From an uncultured Flavobacteriaceae bacterium (lineage in GTDB: Bacteria; Bacteroidota; Bacteroidia; Flavobacteriales; Flavobacteriaceae): a stretch of 64,000 nt of DNA. The position numbers were made by a program, and so were the translations under genes. How positions within the stretch are numbered: the stretch's first letter is position 1; each line of letters begins with the position of its first letter. The DNA is taken from assembly GCA_943842625.1 (NCBI GenBank), contig CALTCK010000002.1:1-64000 (forward strand). The letters run 5' to 3'. This document shows positions 29,299 to 36,697 of this stretch, piece after piece. The notes beneath the pieces are model-generated. The model had not been told where the DNA came from. It worked only from the letters and a program-made list of their open reading frames with translations, and searched no databases.

Positions 29299-29379
29299 TT
29301 AATGTTCTTTTATAACAATTGCAATCACCATAATTAAGATATAACCTACAGTCCATATAAATACTCCTCCAACTCCCAT
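29299..29379 (-). CDS. Possible 26-residue single-helix membrane peptide
   Basis: A complete frame with ATG and TAA codes for MGVGGVFIWTVGY followed by ILIMVIAIVIKEH. Residues 6-23 are one hydrophobic helix with a charged C-terminus, KEH. It sits alone in the gap between the pterin dehydratase and the BspA-like gene. On the same strand, TTTG (29422-29425) and TATATTTA (29396-29403) are separated by 18 bases, close to the Bacteroidota promoter layout except for the final G. No family is recognised. It could be a small membrane regulator, a toxin-like peptide or chance. Confidence 0.4.
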   Translation of the reverse strand: MGVGGVFIWTVGYILIMVIAIVIKEH

Positions 29380-29441
29380 ATTTTTTTTTAAAAATTAAAT
29401 ATAATGCAATTATTTATTTTACAAATGTTTTTTTTGAATTT

Positions 29442-30014
29442 TTACTCTAAACAACTTGAATCTAAATTGGGTTTTGGTAGCACCCATTGTGGAGCGTTTT
29501 TATAAAAATTCAAGCAATTTTCAATATTAATGACATTCCAGGAGCTTAAATCCTGGTTTATACTTTCCGCAGCCATAAACATTCTTTTCATAGAAGTTAC
29601 ATTACTAACATTCCAAGTATCAATGGGTTGGTTAAAGTTTGTAGTGTTTTTGAACGTAGCTTCCATATCAGTTACACTACTTACATCCCAAGAGCTAATA
29701 TTTTGATTAAAGTTTGGCACGAGTTTAAACATGCTTCGCATATTCGTAATAAGAGAGGTGACCACTTTGGTAACATCTAAATCAGAATCTACCATACTTC
29801 GCAATGTTAGTTCATCTACTATCGTATAAGTAACACCATCAATAATTCCCGTTTCGCCAATAATAGCGTCATCACATGCTTTTATGGTTATTCCATTATC
29901 GTCTAAATATACTTTAGATTCATCAGAACAAAATTGAGAGTTATCGGGATTTTCAGTATCAGGACTACAACCAATAACGGTGATTATAATAAATATGTAG
30001 AATACTTTATGCAT
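29442..30014 (-). CDS. BspA-like leucine-rich-repeat (DUF285) surface lipoprotein
   Basis: The 190-residue protein begins with a lipoprotein signal peptide: a hydrophobic stretch at residues 5-15 followed by the lipobox VIGC, with cysteine 16 as the likely acylated residue. An Asp-, Asn- and Pro-rich spacer follows. The rest has about three repeats of the DUF285 type, centred on NQNISSWDVSSVTDM, NQPIDTWNVSNVTSM and NQDLSSWNVINIENC, each 24-25 residues apart. Such repeats mark cell-surface proteins in Bacteroidota and mollicutes. It is short, with few repeats, and its ligand is unknown. Confidence 0.83.
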   Translation of the reverse strand: MHKVFYIFIIITVIGCSPDTENPDNSQFCSDESKVYLDDNGITIKACDDAIIGETGIIDGVTYTIVDELTLRSMVDSDLDVTKVVTSLITNMRSMFKLVPNFNQNISSWDVSSVTDMEATFKNTTNFNQPIDTWNVSNVTSMKRMFMAAESINQDLSSWNVINIENCLNFYKNAPQWVLPKPNLDSSCLE

Positions 30015-30038
30015 ACAATTTTTTTAAAAATTTATTTG

Positions 30039-30046
30039 CAAACTTA
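30039..30046 (-). promoter_or_regulatory. Candidate -7 box for the BspA-like lipoprotein gene
   Basis: TAAGTTTG on the minus strand fits TAnnTTTG and lies 24 bases upstream of the ATG at 30014. No matching -33 TTG. Confidence 0.4.
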
Positions 30047-30116
30047 AAATTATTGTAACTAAATAAAAAAATATTAACGGTTTTATAACAGTGGACCATC
30101 TTTTTTATTTATTTTG

Positions 30117-30146
30117 AAAAAAGCACCCAAAAATAAGGATGCTTTT
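30117..30146 (-). terminator. Rho-independent terminator of the 30174-30494 gene
   Basis: On the minus strand, AAAAGCATCC pairs with GGGTGCTTTT (one mismatch) around TTATTTTT and runs into a T stretch. It lies 28 bases after the stop of the unrecognised gene upstream. Confidence 0.65.
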
Positions 30147-30173
30147 CAACTTTCAAAACAAACAATTATAATA

Positions 30174-30494
30174 TTAACACATTTTTAAAGTTTTTGTTTT
30201 ATTCATGAAATCTTGCAATTCTTCTTCGCATAGAGCAATGTAATAGTCACATTCAATCACTTGTTTTTCGCGAATTAAATTAGCAAGTTCATTATTAGTA
30301 TTATCTAAATCAATTAATTCCTTTTTTAATTTTTTATAAGATACAATAGAGTCGTTTAAATGATTTAATAGTTTCGATGTGCTCCAATCTTTACGTTCCC
30401 TTAGTCTTAAATCTTCATCCATAAATTGTTTTACAGAAGCTATAATTTCATTTTGGGACATTAACTTGTTGAACTCAATTGCTGATCTTTTCAT
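30174..30494 (-). CDS. Unrecognised 106-residue helical protein
   Basis: I do not recognise a family. The protein is hydrophilic, rich in Lys, Glu, Leu and Asn, and should be almost wholly alpha-helical. Residues 40-75 (LLNHLNDSIVSYKKLKKEL, then LANLIREKQVIE) have heptad-like spacing and may form a coiled coil. There is no signal peptide or membrane segment. Three cysteines lie in the C-terminal half (CDYY, ALCEEE, and the last residue). It has its own two-box promoter and its own terminator, so it is a real monocistronic gene. It stands in the accessory-looking stretch beside three tRNA genes. Confidence 0.6.
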   Translation of the reverse strand: MKRSAIEFNKLMSQNEIIASVKQFMDEDLRLRERKDWSTSKLLNHLNDSIVSYKKLKKELIDLDNTNNELANLIREKQVIECDYYIALCEEELQDFMNKTKTLKMC

Positions 30495-30515
30495 TTCTAT
30501 TAATTATTACTAGTA

Positions 30516-30546
30516 CAAAAGTATGTAAGTTTATGTTGTAAAACAA
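30516..30546 (-). promoter_or_regulatory. Two-box Bacteroidota promoter for the 30174-30494 gene
   Basis: On the minus strand, TTG (30544-30546) is followed after 20 bases by TACTTTTG (30516-30523). The ATG is 21 bases downstream of the -7 box. This is one of the best TTG / TAnnTTTG matches in the window. Confidence 0.55.
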
Positions 30547-30772
30547 GAAATAAAGCAATTAAATATCGACGTAAAGCACATATTTATAGTTTAAAAGATA
30601 TTATTTATAGATAAATGGTTTTAAAATTAAATGATTATTCAAAAAAATTAATATTTTATTGGTTGAGTTAGAGGCAAAATCGATTGATTTTATAGGTTAT
30701 TTTATTAAAATACTAAATAGAGGATTACTTTTATAATCCCTCTAAACATCTAAATAAAAGTAATCGGTTCTT

Positions 30773-30788
30773 TGCGAGCCCAATAGGA
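30773..30788. repeat. Partial copy of the tRNA-Arg 3' end
   Basis: TGCGAGCCCAATAGGA matches TGTGAGCCCGATAGGA at 30836-30851, which is the 3' end of the tRNA-Arg gene plus flank, at 14 of 16 positions and in the same direction, 63 bases away. Such duplicated tRNA ends often mark past integration. No integrase or second copy farther away is seen. The rest of the 30547-30837 gap holds one imperfect hairpin at 30717-30743 and nothing else I can name. Confidence 0.35.
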
Positions 30789-30804
30789 GTAAGGGCTAAT
30801 AAGT

Positions 30805-30833
30805 AAAAACCCCTCGTAGCGATACGAAGGGTT
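30805..30833 (-). terminator. Rho-independent terminator of tRNA-Arg
   Basis: Read on the minus strand, AACCCTTCGTA and TACGAGGGGTT form a stem of ten pairs with one mismatch, with loop TCGC, followed by TTT. It begins 5 bases after the tRNA-Arg 3' end. Confidence 0.75.
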
Positions 30834-30837
30834 GATG

Positions 30838-30911
30838 TGAGCCCGATAGGATTCGAACCTATGACCGCCTCCTTAGAAGGGAGGTGCTCTATCCAGCTGA
30901 GCTACGAGCCC
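30838..30911 (-). tRNA. tRNA-Arg (anticodon TCT)
   Basis: The reverse complement begins GGGCTCGTAGCTCAGCTGGA and folds as a cloverleaf. The acceptor stem GGGCTCG pairs with CGGGCTC (two G-U pairs). The D arm is GCTCAGCTGGATAGAGC. The anticodon arm is CCTCCCTTCTAAGGAGG with TCT. The T arm is ATAGGTTCGAATCCTAT. The discriminator base is A, and CCA is not encoded. It lies downstream of tRNA-Ser and tRNA-Pro but behind their terminator. Confidence 0.95.
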
Positions 30912-31080
30912 ATTTTAACTCACAAAATGGTTTCTTTTGCGGCTGCGAATATACAAATTATATTAAAAAAGGTTTGATTTTTAAATTAAATATTTACGTT
31001 AATACTAAGCAAAGTGCCTTGAAATATCAAACTAAATTTACCATTCCAATTGGACTTTTCAATTCTTCCAGTCAAATAAA

Positions 31081-31109
31081 AAAAGCCTAATTATACAATT
31101 AGGCTTTTT
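31081..31109. terminator. Terminator after tRNA-Pro
   Basis: A perfect stem, AAAAGCCTAATT with AATTAGGCTTTT around ATAC, is flanked by A and T runs and works in either direction. On the minus strand it ends the tRNA-Ser/tRNA-Pro transcript and separates it from tRNA-Arg. Confidence 0.85.
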
Positions 31110-31111
31110 GG

Positions 31112-31186
31112 TCGGGGTGGCAGGATTCGAACCTGCGGCCTCCACGTCCCAAACGTGGCGCGATAACCGGGCTACGCTACACCCCG
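31112..31186 (-). tRNA. tRNA-Pro (anticodon TGG)
   Basis: The reverse complement starts CGGGGTGTAGCGTAGCCCGG. The acceptor CGGGGTG pairs with CACCCCG, the anticodon arm CCACGTTTGGGACGTGG carries TGG, and the T arm is GCAGGTTCGAATCCTGC. Discriminator A; no encoded CCA. It is 37 bases from tRNA-Ser on the same strand and is followed at once by a terminator. Confidence 0.96.
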
Positions 31187-31223
31187 AATAGGTTATCTAG
31201 AAATTTAATTCTATTTTTTGATG

Positions 31224-31310
31224 CGGAGAGGAAGGGATTCGAACCCCCGGTACCCGTTAGAGTACAACTCCTTAGCAGGGAGCCCCGATCGACCACTCTG
31301 GCACCTCTCC
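31224..31310 (-). tRNA. tRNA-Ser (anticodon GCT)
   Basis: The reverse complement starts GGAGAGGTGCCAGAGTGGTC. The acceptor GGAGAGG pairs with CCTCTCC. The anticodon loop contains GCT within CTCCCTGCTAAGGAG. A long variable arm, GTACTCTAACGGGTACC, marks a class II tRNA. The T arm is GGGGGTTCGAATCCCTT. Discriminator G. First gene of the Ser-Pro pair. Confidence 0.96.
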
Positions 31311-31345
31311 AATTTTTAGTGAATAAACACCTTAAATTGCGGATG

Positions 31346-31377
31346 CAAATCTACTTTAACATTTGTAATAACGCAAA
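31346..31377 (-). promoter_or_regulatory. Two-box Bacteroidota promoter for tRNA-Ser/tRNA-Pro
   Basis: On the minus strand, TTTG (31374-31377) and TAGATTTG (31346-31353) are separated by 20 bases. This is a full match to the TTTG / TAnnTTTG layout. The tRNA-Ser 5' end lies 35 bases downstream of the -7 box. Confidence 0.7.
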
Positions 31378-31420
31378 CAAAAAGGATGCTTTTTTTTTAA
31401 ATTTTGTAGGAAGTTTGTTT

Positions 31421-32587
31421 TCAAGCTTTTGTACTGTCGATAACAATTTTATTATTGTTTAAATCTGTCGTGAAAAACAGATAACAATCTCCGCCATCGG
31501 TAATTTTTAATTTTTTTCTGAGGTTGGCTACACTTTCTGGAAAATTTCGAGTACTTACATTGGCTTTTTTTATAGTTTTTAACTCTTTTAATTCTTTTTT
31601 ATTGAAGTTGTAAATACGTTTAATTAAAAAACGTCTTCCTGGAAACTCTTTCAAATTATTAGAAGTATATAAATGACTATTTTGATGTAATTTATTCATC
31701 GAATAACGTTCTGATACTAAGTTAAATGCACCACTTTTCATTATGGCAGCATTGGGCACATATAAATATTTTTCTGGTAATGAAAATTTAGGTGTATAAC
31801 TATCTTTTAACCGATAATTAAATTTTTGAGATTCCTGCTTATCAATATTAATTGTTTTAATTTCTATGGCTTCATTGTAATCCTTTTGAAGTAACCATAA
31901 CAGCTCTTTTACTTCATTATTAACCGCTACAATATGAATTTGTGATACCATCTTAAGCTCTTTAATTCCTTGAGTGATATCCAACATTGGAGAGGTTTTT
32001 ATTAGAAGACGTTCCGTACTCCTAAAGAGTTGATTGATTTCTTTAGGAATATTAGGCTCACAATCGATCAAACGAAAAACTTTTCCCTTATCAGCATGAC
32101 GTCGGGAAGGGTCAATATAGATCAAATCATAGGAATGTTTGGCTATTTCGTTTAAGCCATCCTTAGCAATACATGTAATATTTGAGTTTTTAAGTTGTTT
32201 AAAGTTGTGCGAAGCAATGATCGATAAACACTCATTCTTTTCATAATGAGTAACAGCAGTAAAATATCTTGAAAAATAATAGCTATCGACTCCAAATCCA
32301 CCAGTTATATCCGCCATAACTTTTCCTTTTAAAAGAGTTGCTTTATATTTTGCAGTAATTTCTGAGGAAGTCTGTTCTAAATTTAGTTTTGGCGGATAAT
32401 AAATAGCATCATTTAGATACCAAGTGGGTAATTTATGTGCTGCTTTATCCCTACTTTCAATTTGTTGTATAAGATCTTTAATTTTTATACCAGGAAATGG
32501 ACTTCCGGAAAAAGCAAGTTCTGAAATACTTTTACTGTTAGTGATTATAAAATCCTGAATTTTTGGAGATAATATGTTTTTATTGAT
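31421..32587 (-). CDS. THUMP-like domain class I SAM-dependent methyltransferase
   Basis: The protein has about 388 residues. An N-terminal helical part contains HKLPTWYLNDAIYYPPKLNLEQTSSE. The SAM-binding motif is MADITGGFGVDSYYFS, the next strand block DLIYIDPSRRHADKGKVFRL, and a C-terminal THUMP-like domain has RRFLIKRIYNFNKKELKELK and ITDGGDCYLFFT. It probably methylates RNA, which fits its neighbours, but the target is unknown. An internal ATG at 32317 would remove the N-terminal part. The frame extends unbroken to 32587, where the family start MNKNIL appears as an ATC codon followed by NKNIL. The start is therefore non-canonical or miscalled. It follows the AI-2E gene by 7 bases. Confidence 0.78.
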   Translation of the reverse strand: MNKNILSPKIQDFIITNSKSISELAFSGSPFPGIKIKDLIQQIESRDKAAHKLPTWYLNDAIYYPPKLNLEQTSSEITAKYKATLLKGKVMADITGGFGVDSYYFSRYFTAVTHYEKNECLSIIASHNFKQLKNSNITCIAKDGLNEIAKHSYDLIYIDPSRRHADKGKVFRLIDCEPNIPKEINQLFRSTERLLIKTSPMLDITQGIKELKMVSQIHIVAVNNEVKELLWLLQKDYNEAIEIKTINIDKQESQKFNYRLKDSYTPKFSLPEKYLYVPNAAIMKSGAFNLVSERYSMNKLHQNSHLYTSNNLKEFPGRRFLIKRIYNFNKKELKELKTIKKANVSTRNFPESVANLRKKLKITDGGDCYLFFTTDLNNNKIVIDSTKA

Positions 32588-32594
32588 ACAAATA

Positions 32595-33683
32595 CTATAT
32601 GCCTTTAGTTAATTTTTGGACAATTTGATTATCGGATAAAAACTCCTTTAAAATAACTTTTATAACGGTATAAACAGGGATTGCTACAATTAAACCAATA
32701 ATACCAAAGAGGACTCCTGCAATCATAATGACAAGAAAAATTTCGAGTGGATGCGATTTAACACTTTTTGAAAATATAAAAGGCTGACTGAAAAAATTAT
32801 CAATAAGTTGACCAATCGTAAACCCAATCAAAACATATATTGTTTTTGGTAAGATCACCGATTGAAAGTCGCTTCCAATAAAACTAGTCATCGTAAGAAA
32901 AGTCATTAAAAAAGCGCTAATAATAGGGCCTACGTATGGAATTAAATTTAGCAATGCACATAAAAATGCAATCACAATAGGGTTATGCACTCCAAAAATA
33001 AGTAAGACGATGGTGTAAATGATAAAAAGAATTGTAATCTGTAAAATGAGTCCAACAAAGTATCTTGATAGAAGATCTTTAATTTTATTCATTGATCGTT
33101 TAGTTCCCTCAACATTACGATCTGTTACAAAAGTTAAAACTCCATGCTGTAGTAATTGACTATCTTTTAACAAGAAAAATGATATAAAAATAATAGAGAA
33201 AAGAGCGATACTAAAACTTCCAAAACCACTTAAAACAGAATTTAAAAAACTGGGAATTATGGTATAGTCAATTTTTGAAAAAATACTATTTTTTGTTAAT
33301 GATTGCCCGAAATCAATATCCTTATTTGATAAATAACTAATAATTTTCTGGTTTAAACTCTCCATACTGCTTTGTAATTCTGTTATATTCAGTAAAGAAA
33401 GATTATGACCCTGTTCCATTACCAATGGAATAAACAAGCCTACGATACTCGTTAGTAGGCCCATTAAAACGATCATAGTTACAACTACAGCAATCGTATT
33501 ATTAAACTTAAACTTATTTTTCAAAAAAGTAACGATAGGCAACCCAATTAGCGAAATAACAGCAGCAATAATAATATATAATATAATAGCTTGAATTTTG
33601 AAAATAAACAAAAGTAATAATGAAACTCCTAGCGTATAGGCGATTGCTCTTAATATTCCTTTGGTAATGTCTTTTGATGTCAT
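32595..33683 (-). CDS. AI-2E family transporter (PerM/YdiK type)
   Basis: This 362-residue integral membrane protein has seven or eight hydrophobic segments: about 12-30, 35-50, 60-85, 150-175, 205-230, 235-262, 270-300 and 315-345. The family signature is seen in HNPIVIAFLCALLNLIPYVGPIISAFL and in GQLIDNFFSQPFIFSKSVKSHPLEIFLVIMIAG near the C-terminus. Members export or exchange various substrates, and autoinducer-2 transport is shown for only a few. Its ATG overlaps the trmH-like stop by 4 bases. Confidence 0.9.
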   Translation of the reverse strand: MTSKDITKGILRAIAYTLGVSLLLLFIFKIQAIILYIIIAAVISLIGLPIVTFLKNKFKFNNTIAVVVTMIVLMGLLTSIVGLFIPLVMEQGHNLSLLNITELQSSMESLNQKIISYLSNKDIDFGQSLTKNSIFSKIDYTIIPSFLNSVLSGFGSFSIALFSIIFISFFLLKDSQLLQHGVLTFVTDRNVEGTKRSMNKIKDLLSRYFVGLILQITILFIIYTIVLLIFGVHNPIVIAFLCALLNLIPYVGPIISAFLMTFLTMTSFIGSDFQSVILPKTIYVLIGFTIGQLIDNFFSQPFIFSKSVKSHPLEIFLVIMIAGVLFGIIGLIVAIPVYTVIKVILKEFLSDNQIVQKLTKGI

Positions 33684-34204
33684 TTTTTGGAAGTATAAAA
33701 CTTATTAATAATCGTATTTAATGCAATGGAGGAAGCTTGTACTACATTCATACTACTGTTAATTCCGAACATTTGAATGTGTGTGCAAAAATCACTAAAA
33801 TTTAATACATCCTCCGATATACCTTCTTGTTCATTGCCCACGATCAAGGCTATTTTGTCTGTCACTGTAGTTTCGAGTAGTTCGATCGATTGGCTTGAAT
33901 TTGTAATTTCTAATGAAATAATCGTGTAACCCTTTTTTTTTAATTCTTTTACCTTATCTAAAGTATTCGCTTCTATCGAAAATGGCACATTATCTTGAGT
34001 ATTCCTAGCTGTTTTTTTTAATCGGGGTGAATTAAAATTTATTAGCGAATTACAGAAATAAATTTCTTCAATTCCAAAAGCTTCACAAACTCTAAACAAA
34101 GAACCTACATTAGCAGGACTCTGAAGACCATCAGCAACTAAAGTCAATGGAAATTTTCTTTGTGCTTGATTAGATTCCATATGCGACAATTGCTTATTCA
34201 TCAA
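33680..34204 (-). CDS. TrmH/SpoU family RNA 2'-O-methyltransferase
   Basis: This 174-residue SPOUT methyltransferase carries motif 1 as SPANVGSLFRVCEAFGIEEIYF, with the conserved asparagine and arginine. Motif 2 is IALIVGNEQEGISEDVL, and motif 3 is MNVVQASSIALNTII. These knot motifs bind SAM and place the catalytic arginine. There is no N-terminal extension beyond about 20 residues, so it is the minimal SPOUT form. It may modify tRNA G18 or a rRNA position; the substrate is not determined. It overlaps the genes on both sides by 4 bases. Confidence 0.9.
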   Translation of the reverse strand: MMNKQLSHMESNQAQRKFPLTLVADGLQSPANVGSLFRVCEAFGIEEIYFCNSLINFNSPRLKKTARNTQDNVPFSIEANTLDKVKELKKKGYTIISLEITNSSQSIELLETTVTDKIALIVGNEQEGISEDVLNFSDFCTHIQMFGINSSMNVVQASSIALNTIINKFYTSKK

Positions 34205-34845
34205 TTCAAAAATGCATAGTTGATAATATTAGCTCCCATTTGTAAGGCTTTAAGCCGTATTTCTTGGGGATCATTATGAATTTCTGAGTTTTCCCAACCA
34301 TCTCCTAAATCACTTTCGTAAGTATAAAGTAAAACAATTCTTTCTTCAACATAAATTGCAAAAGCTTGAGGCCTGTTTCTATTATGTTCATGAATTTTTG
34401 GGAGCCCAGTTGGGAAAGGATAAGGTCTATTAAATAGTGGATGATTTTTAGAAATTTCTTCTAATTTTTTATCAGGAAATACTTTTATGAGCTCTTTCCT
34501 AAGATACTGGTCCATCCCATAATTATCATCGATATGTAAAAACCCTCCACTAAGTAAATAGTCTCTTAAATTTTTAGCATCGTCATCGGTAAAATATACA
34601 TTACCGTGTCCAGTCATATGAACAAAAGGATAGTCAAATAAATCGACACTACTAGGACTTACTACTTTTGGCTTTTTATTGATAGTAGTGTTAATGTTAT
34701 CATTGCAAAATTTGATTAAGTTAGGTAATGCTGTTGGATTCGCATACCAATCTCCACCGCCATCATACTGAATTACAGCAATATCTTGGGAGAATAACTT
34801 GGTGGTCATAAAAAACATAAAAATAAGTATTGTTCTGTAACTCAT
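34201..34845 (-). CDS. DUF4159 domain protein, secreted
   Basis: The protein has 214 residues. A signal peptide covers about residues 1-19 (MSYRTILIFMFFMTTKLFS). The DUF4159 domain reads IAVIQYDGGGDWYANPTALPNLIKF, then FDYPFVHMTGHGNVYFTDDDAKNLRDYLLSGGFLHIDDNYGMD, and resembles the class I glutamine amidotransferase-like fold used in putative gliding or aerotolerance proteins. No catalytic residues are established. It lies in the operon between rsmE and the trmH-like gene. Confidence 0.85.
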   Translation of the reverse strand: MSYRTILIFMFFMTTKLFSQDIAVIQYDGGGDWYANPTALPNLIKFCNDNINTTINKKPKVVSPSSVDLFDYPFVHMTGHGNVYFTDDDAKNLRDYLLSGGFLHIDDNYGMDQYLRKELIKVFPDKKLEEISKNHPLFNRPYPFPTGLPKIHEHNRNRPQAFAIYVEERIVLLYTYESDLGDGWENSEIHNDPQEIRLKALQMGANIINYAFLN

Positions 34846-34901
34846 AGCTTCAAAAATACAACTTCTATAGAAGTTTCAATTATATTAAATTGGACAAAAA
34901 A

Positions 34902-35612
34902 TCATTCATTTATAAAAGCAACACTCTGGCAGGCAACTATCGCAGCGGTTTCGGTTCGAAGTCTACTTTTACCTAATGAAATAGGAGCAAAACCAATGCG
35001 AATCGATTTGTTGATTTCATTGCTAGAAAAATCGCCTTCCGGTCCAATCAGTATGGTAGTATCTGCTCTTTTTTTCAAAACACTTTTAAGAGTTTTTTTC
35101 CTAGTTTCTTCACAATGAGCAATAAGTTTCTGTTGAGTATTATTTTCTTGTAATATCAAAAACTTTTTGAATGTTATGGCCTCATTTAATTTAGGCAAGT
35201 ATGACTTAAACGATTGTTTCATAGCACTTTGTATTTTTTTTTCGAATCGATCTAAATTTATGATCTTACGCTCACTATGATCACAAATTATAGGTGTAAT
35301 TTCTGTAATTCCAATTTCTGTAGCTTTCTCTAAAAACCACTCATAGCGGTCATTTAGTTTTGTTGGAGCAACTGCTAAATGTAAGCTGTAGGGTAATTGA
35401 TCTACAGATTTTATATTAATTATTTTGCCAATGCATTTCTTTGGATTTGCTGTTAAAATAATTATTTCAAAAAAAACACCTTTCCCGTTAGTAATTGATA
35501 ATTGATCACCTTCTGATTTTCTTAATACTTTTATAATATGCTTACTTTCACTTTTATCAAAAGTAAACTCTTTTGTATTGGCATCTATAGAAGCATTGAA
35601 GAACAGTTGCAT
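34902..35612 (-). CDS. rsmE: 16S rRNA (uracil1498-N3)-methyltransferase
   Basis: RsmE methylates U1498 of 16S rRNA. The 236-residue protein has the N-terminal PUA-like block HIIKVLRKSEGDQLSITNGKG and the SPOUT catalytic block TTILIGPEGDFSSNEI, followed by ISLGKSRLRTETAAIVA. These are near-perfect family signatures. The start lies 4 bases after the tsaD stop, so the two are cotranscribed. Confidence 0.95.
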   Translation of the reverse strand: MQLFFNASIDANTKEFTFDKSESKHIIKVLRKSEGDQLSITNGKGVFFEIIILTANPKKCIGKIINIKSVDQLPYSLHLAVAPTKLNDRYEWFLEKATEIGITEITPIICDHSERKIINLDRFEKKIQSAMKQSFKSYLPKLNEAITFKKFLILQENNTQQKLIAHCEETRKKTLKSVLKKRADTTILIGPEGDFSSNEINKSIRIGFAPISLGKSRLRTETAAIVACQSVAFINE

Positions 35613-35616
35613 TTGT

Positions 35617-36640
35617 TTAATATTTCATTCTAGCTTTAGCAACAACATCGTTGCTAGCAAATAGTTTTTGTTGATATTTTAATTCACCGACAATAGCAAT
35701 CATAGCAGCATTATCAGTGCAATATTCAAATTTTGGAATATGCACTTTCCATCCTAGATCACTTTCAGTTTTCTGAAGTGCTTTACGTATTCCAGAATTT
35801 GCTGAGACACCGCCACCAATTGCAACTGTTTTAATTTTTGTTTGCTTTACAGCATTTTTAATTTTATCCATTAAGTAATCGACAATGGTAAATTGTAAAC
35901 TAGCACAAATATCGTTTAGATTCTCTTTTATAAATTCAGGATTGTCTTTTGAATTTTTTTCTATAAAATATAAAACAGCGGTTTTTAAACCACTAAAACT
36001 AAAATCTAATGGCCCAACTTTAGGTTTTGGAAAAAGAAAAGCCTTAGGGTTACCAAAACTTGCATATTGGTCAATTAAAGGACCTCCCGGATAGGGTAGA
36101 CCTAGAAGTTTTGCGCTTTTATCAAAAGCTTCTCCGACGGCATCATCTAAGGTTTGCCCAATTATTTCCATCTGAAAATAATCGGTCACTTTTACAATTT
36201 GTGTATGTCCACCACTTATAGTCATCGCTAAAAAGGGAAAGGTAGGAACTCGATTGTTCATCAGCTTTTATAAAATGTGCTAAAATATGAGCTTGCATAT
36301 GATTTACCTCGATAAGTGGCACCTCTAAACCCATTGCTAATGATTTAGCAAAAGAAGTTCCAACGAGCAATGAACCCATCAATCCAGGTCCTCTAGTAAA
36401 GGCTATGGCATTTAATTGTTTTTTGTCGATATTTGCTTTTTGTAAGGCAAGTTGAACAACAGGTACGATATTTTGTTGATGTGCTCTTGAAGCAAGTTCA
36501 GGAACAACGCCCCCGTATTCTTTATGAATACTTTGTGTAGCGACAACATTCGATAATATACTACCATTTTTAATTACAGCTGCAGCAGTGTCATCACAAG
36601 AAGATTCGATACCTAAAATATATGTGTGTATTGGTGTCAA
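35617..36640 (-). CDS. tsaD: tRNA threonylcarbamoyladenosine synthase subunit TsaD, reading frame broken
   Basis: TsaD transfers the threonylcarbamoyl group to A37 of tRNAs reading ANN codons; it is usually essential. The N-terminal half has ILGIESSCDDTAAAV, GGVVPELASRAHQQNI, the metal-binding HMQAH, and FTRGPGLMGSLLVG. The C-terminal half has ISGGHTQIV, DDAVGEAFDKSAKLLGL.YPGGP and VAIGGGVSANSG, then YCTDNAAMI. A frameshift at about 36245, between DEQSS and PTFPFL, splits it; the right-hand frame stops at 36143 and the other restarts at 36261. A one-base indel near GAACAATCGAG explains it. I take the gene as intact in the organism. Confidence 0.93.
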
Positions 36641-36697
36641 TTTTAAAAAGGCATATTTATTGTTTGTAAAAATAAAACATTAAGGCGTATCAAAAAA

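Noticed and set aside
29442-30014. Short direct repeats as a CRISPR-like array
   Set aside because: The repeats are the protein-level 24-25-residue units of the BspA-like gene and diverge at DNA level.
30884-31090. 68-codon frame on + between tRNA-Arg and tRNA-Pro
   Set aside because: It begins within the tRNA-Arg gene and ends at the terminator; no promoter or conserved protein feature.
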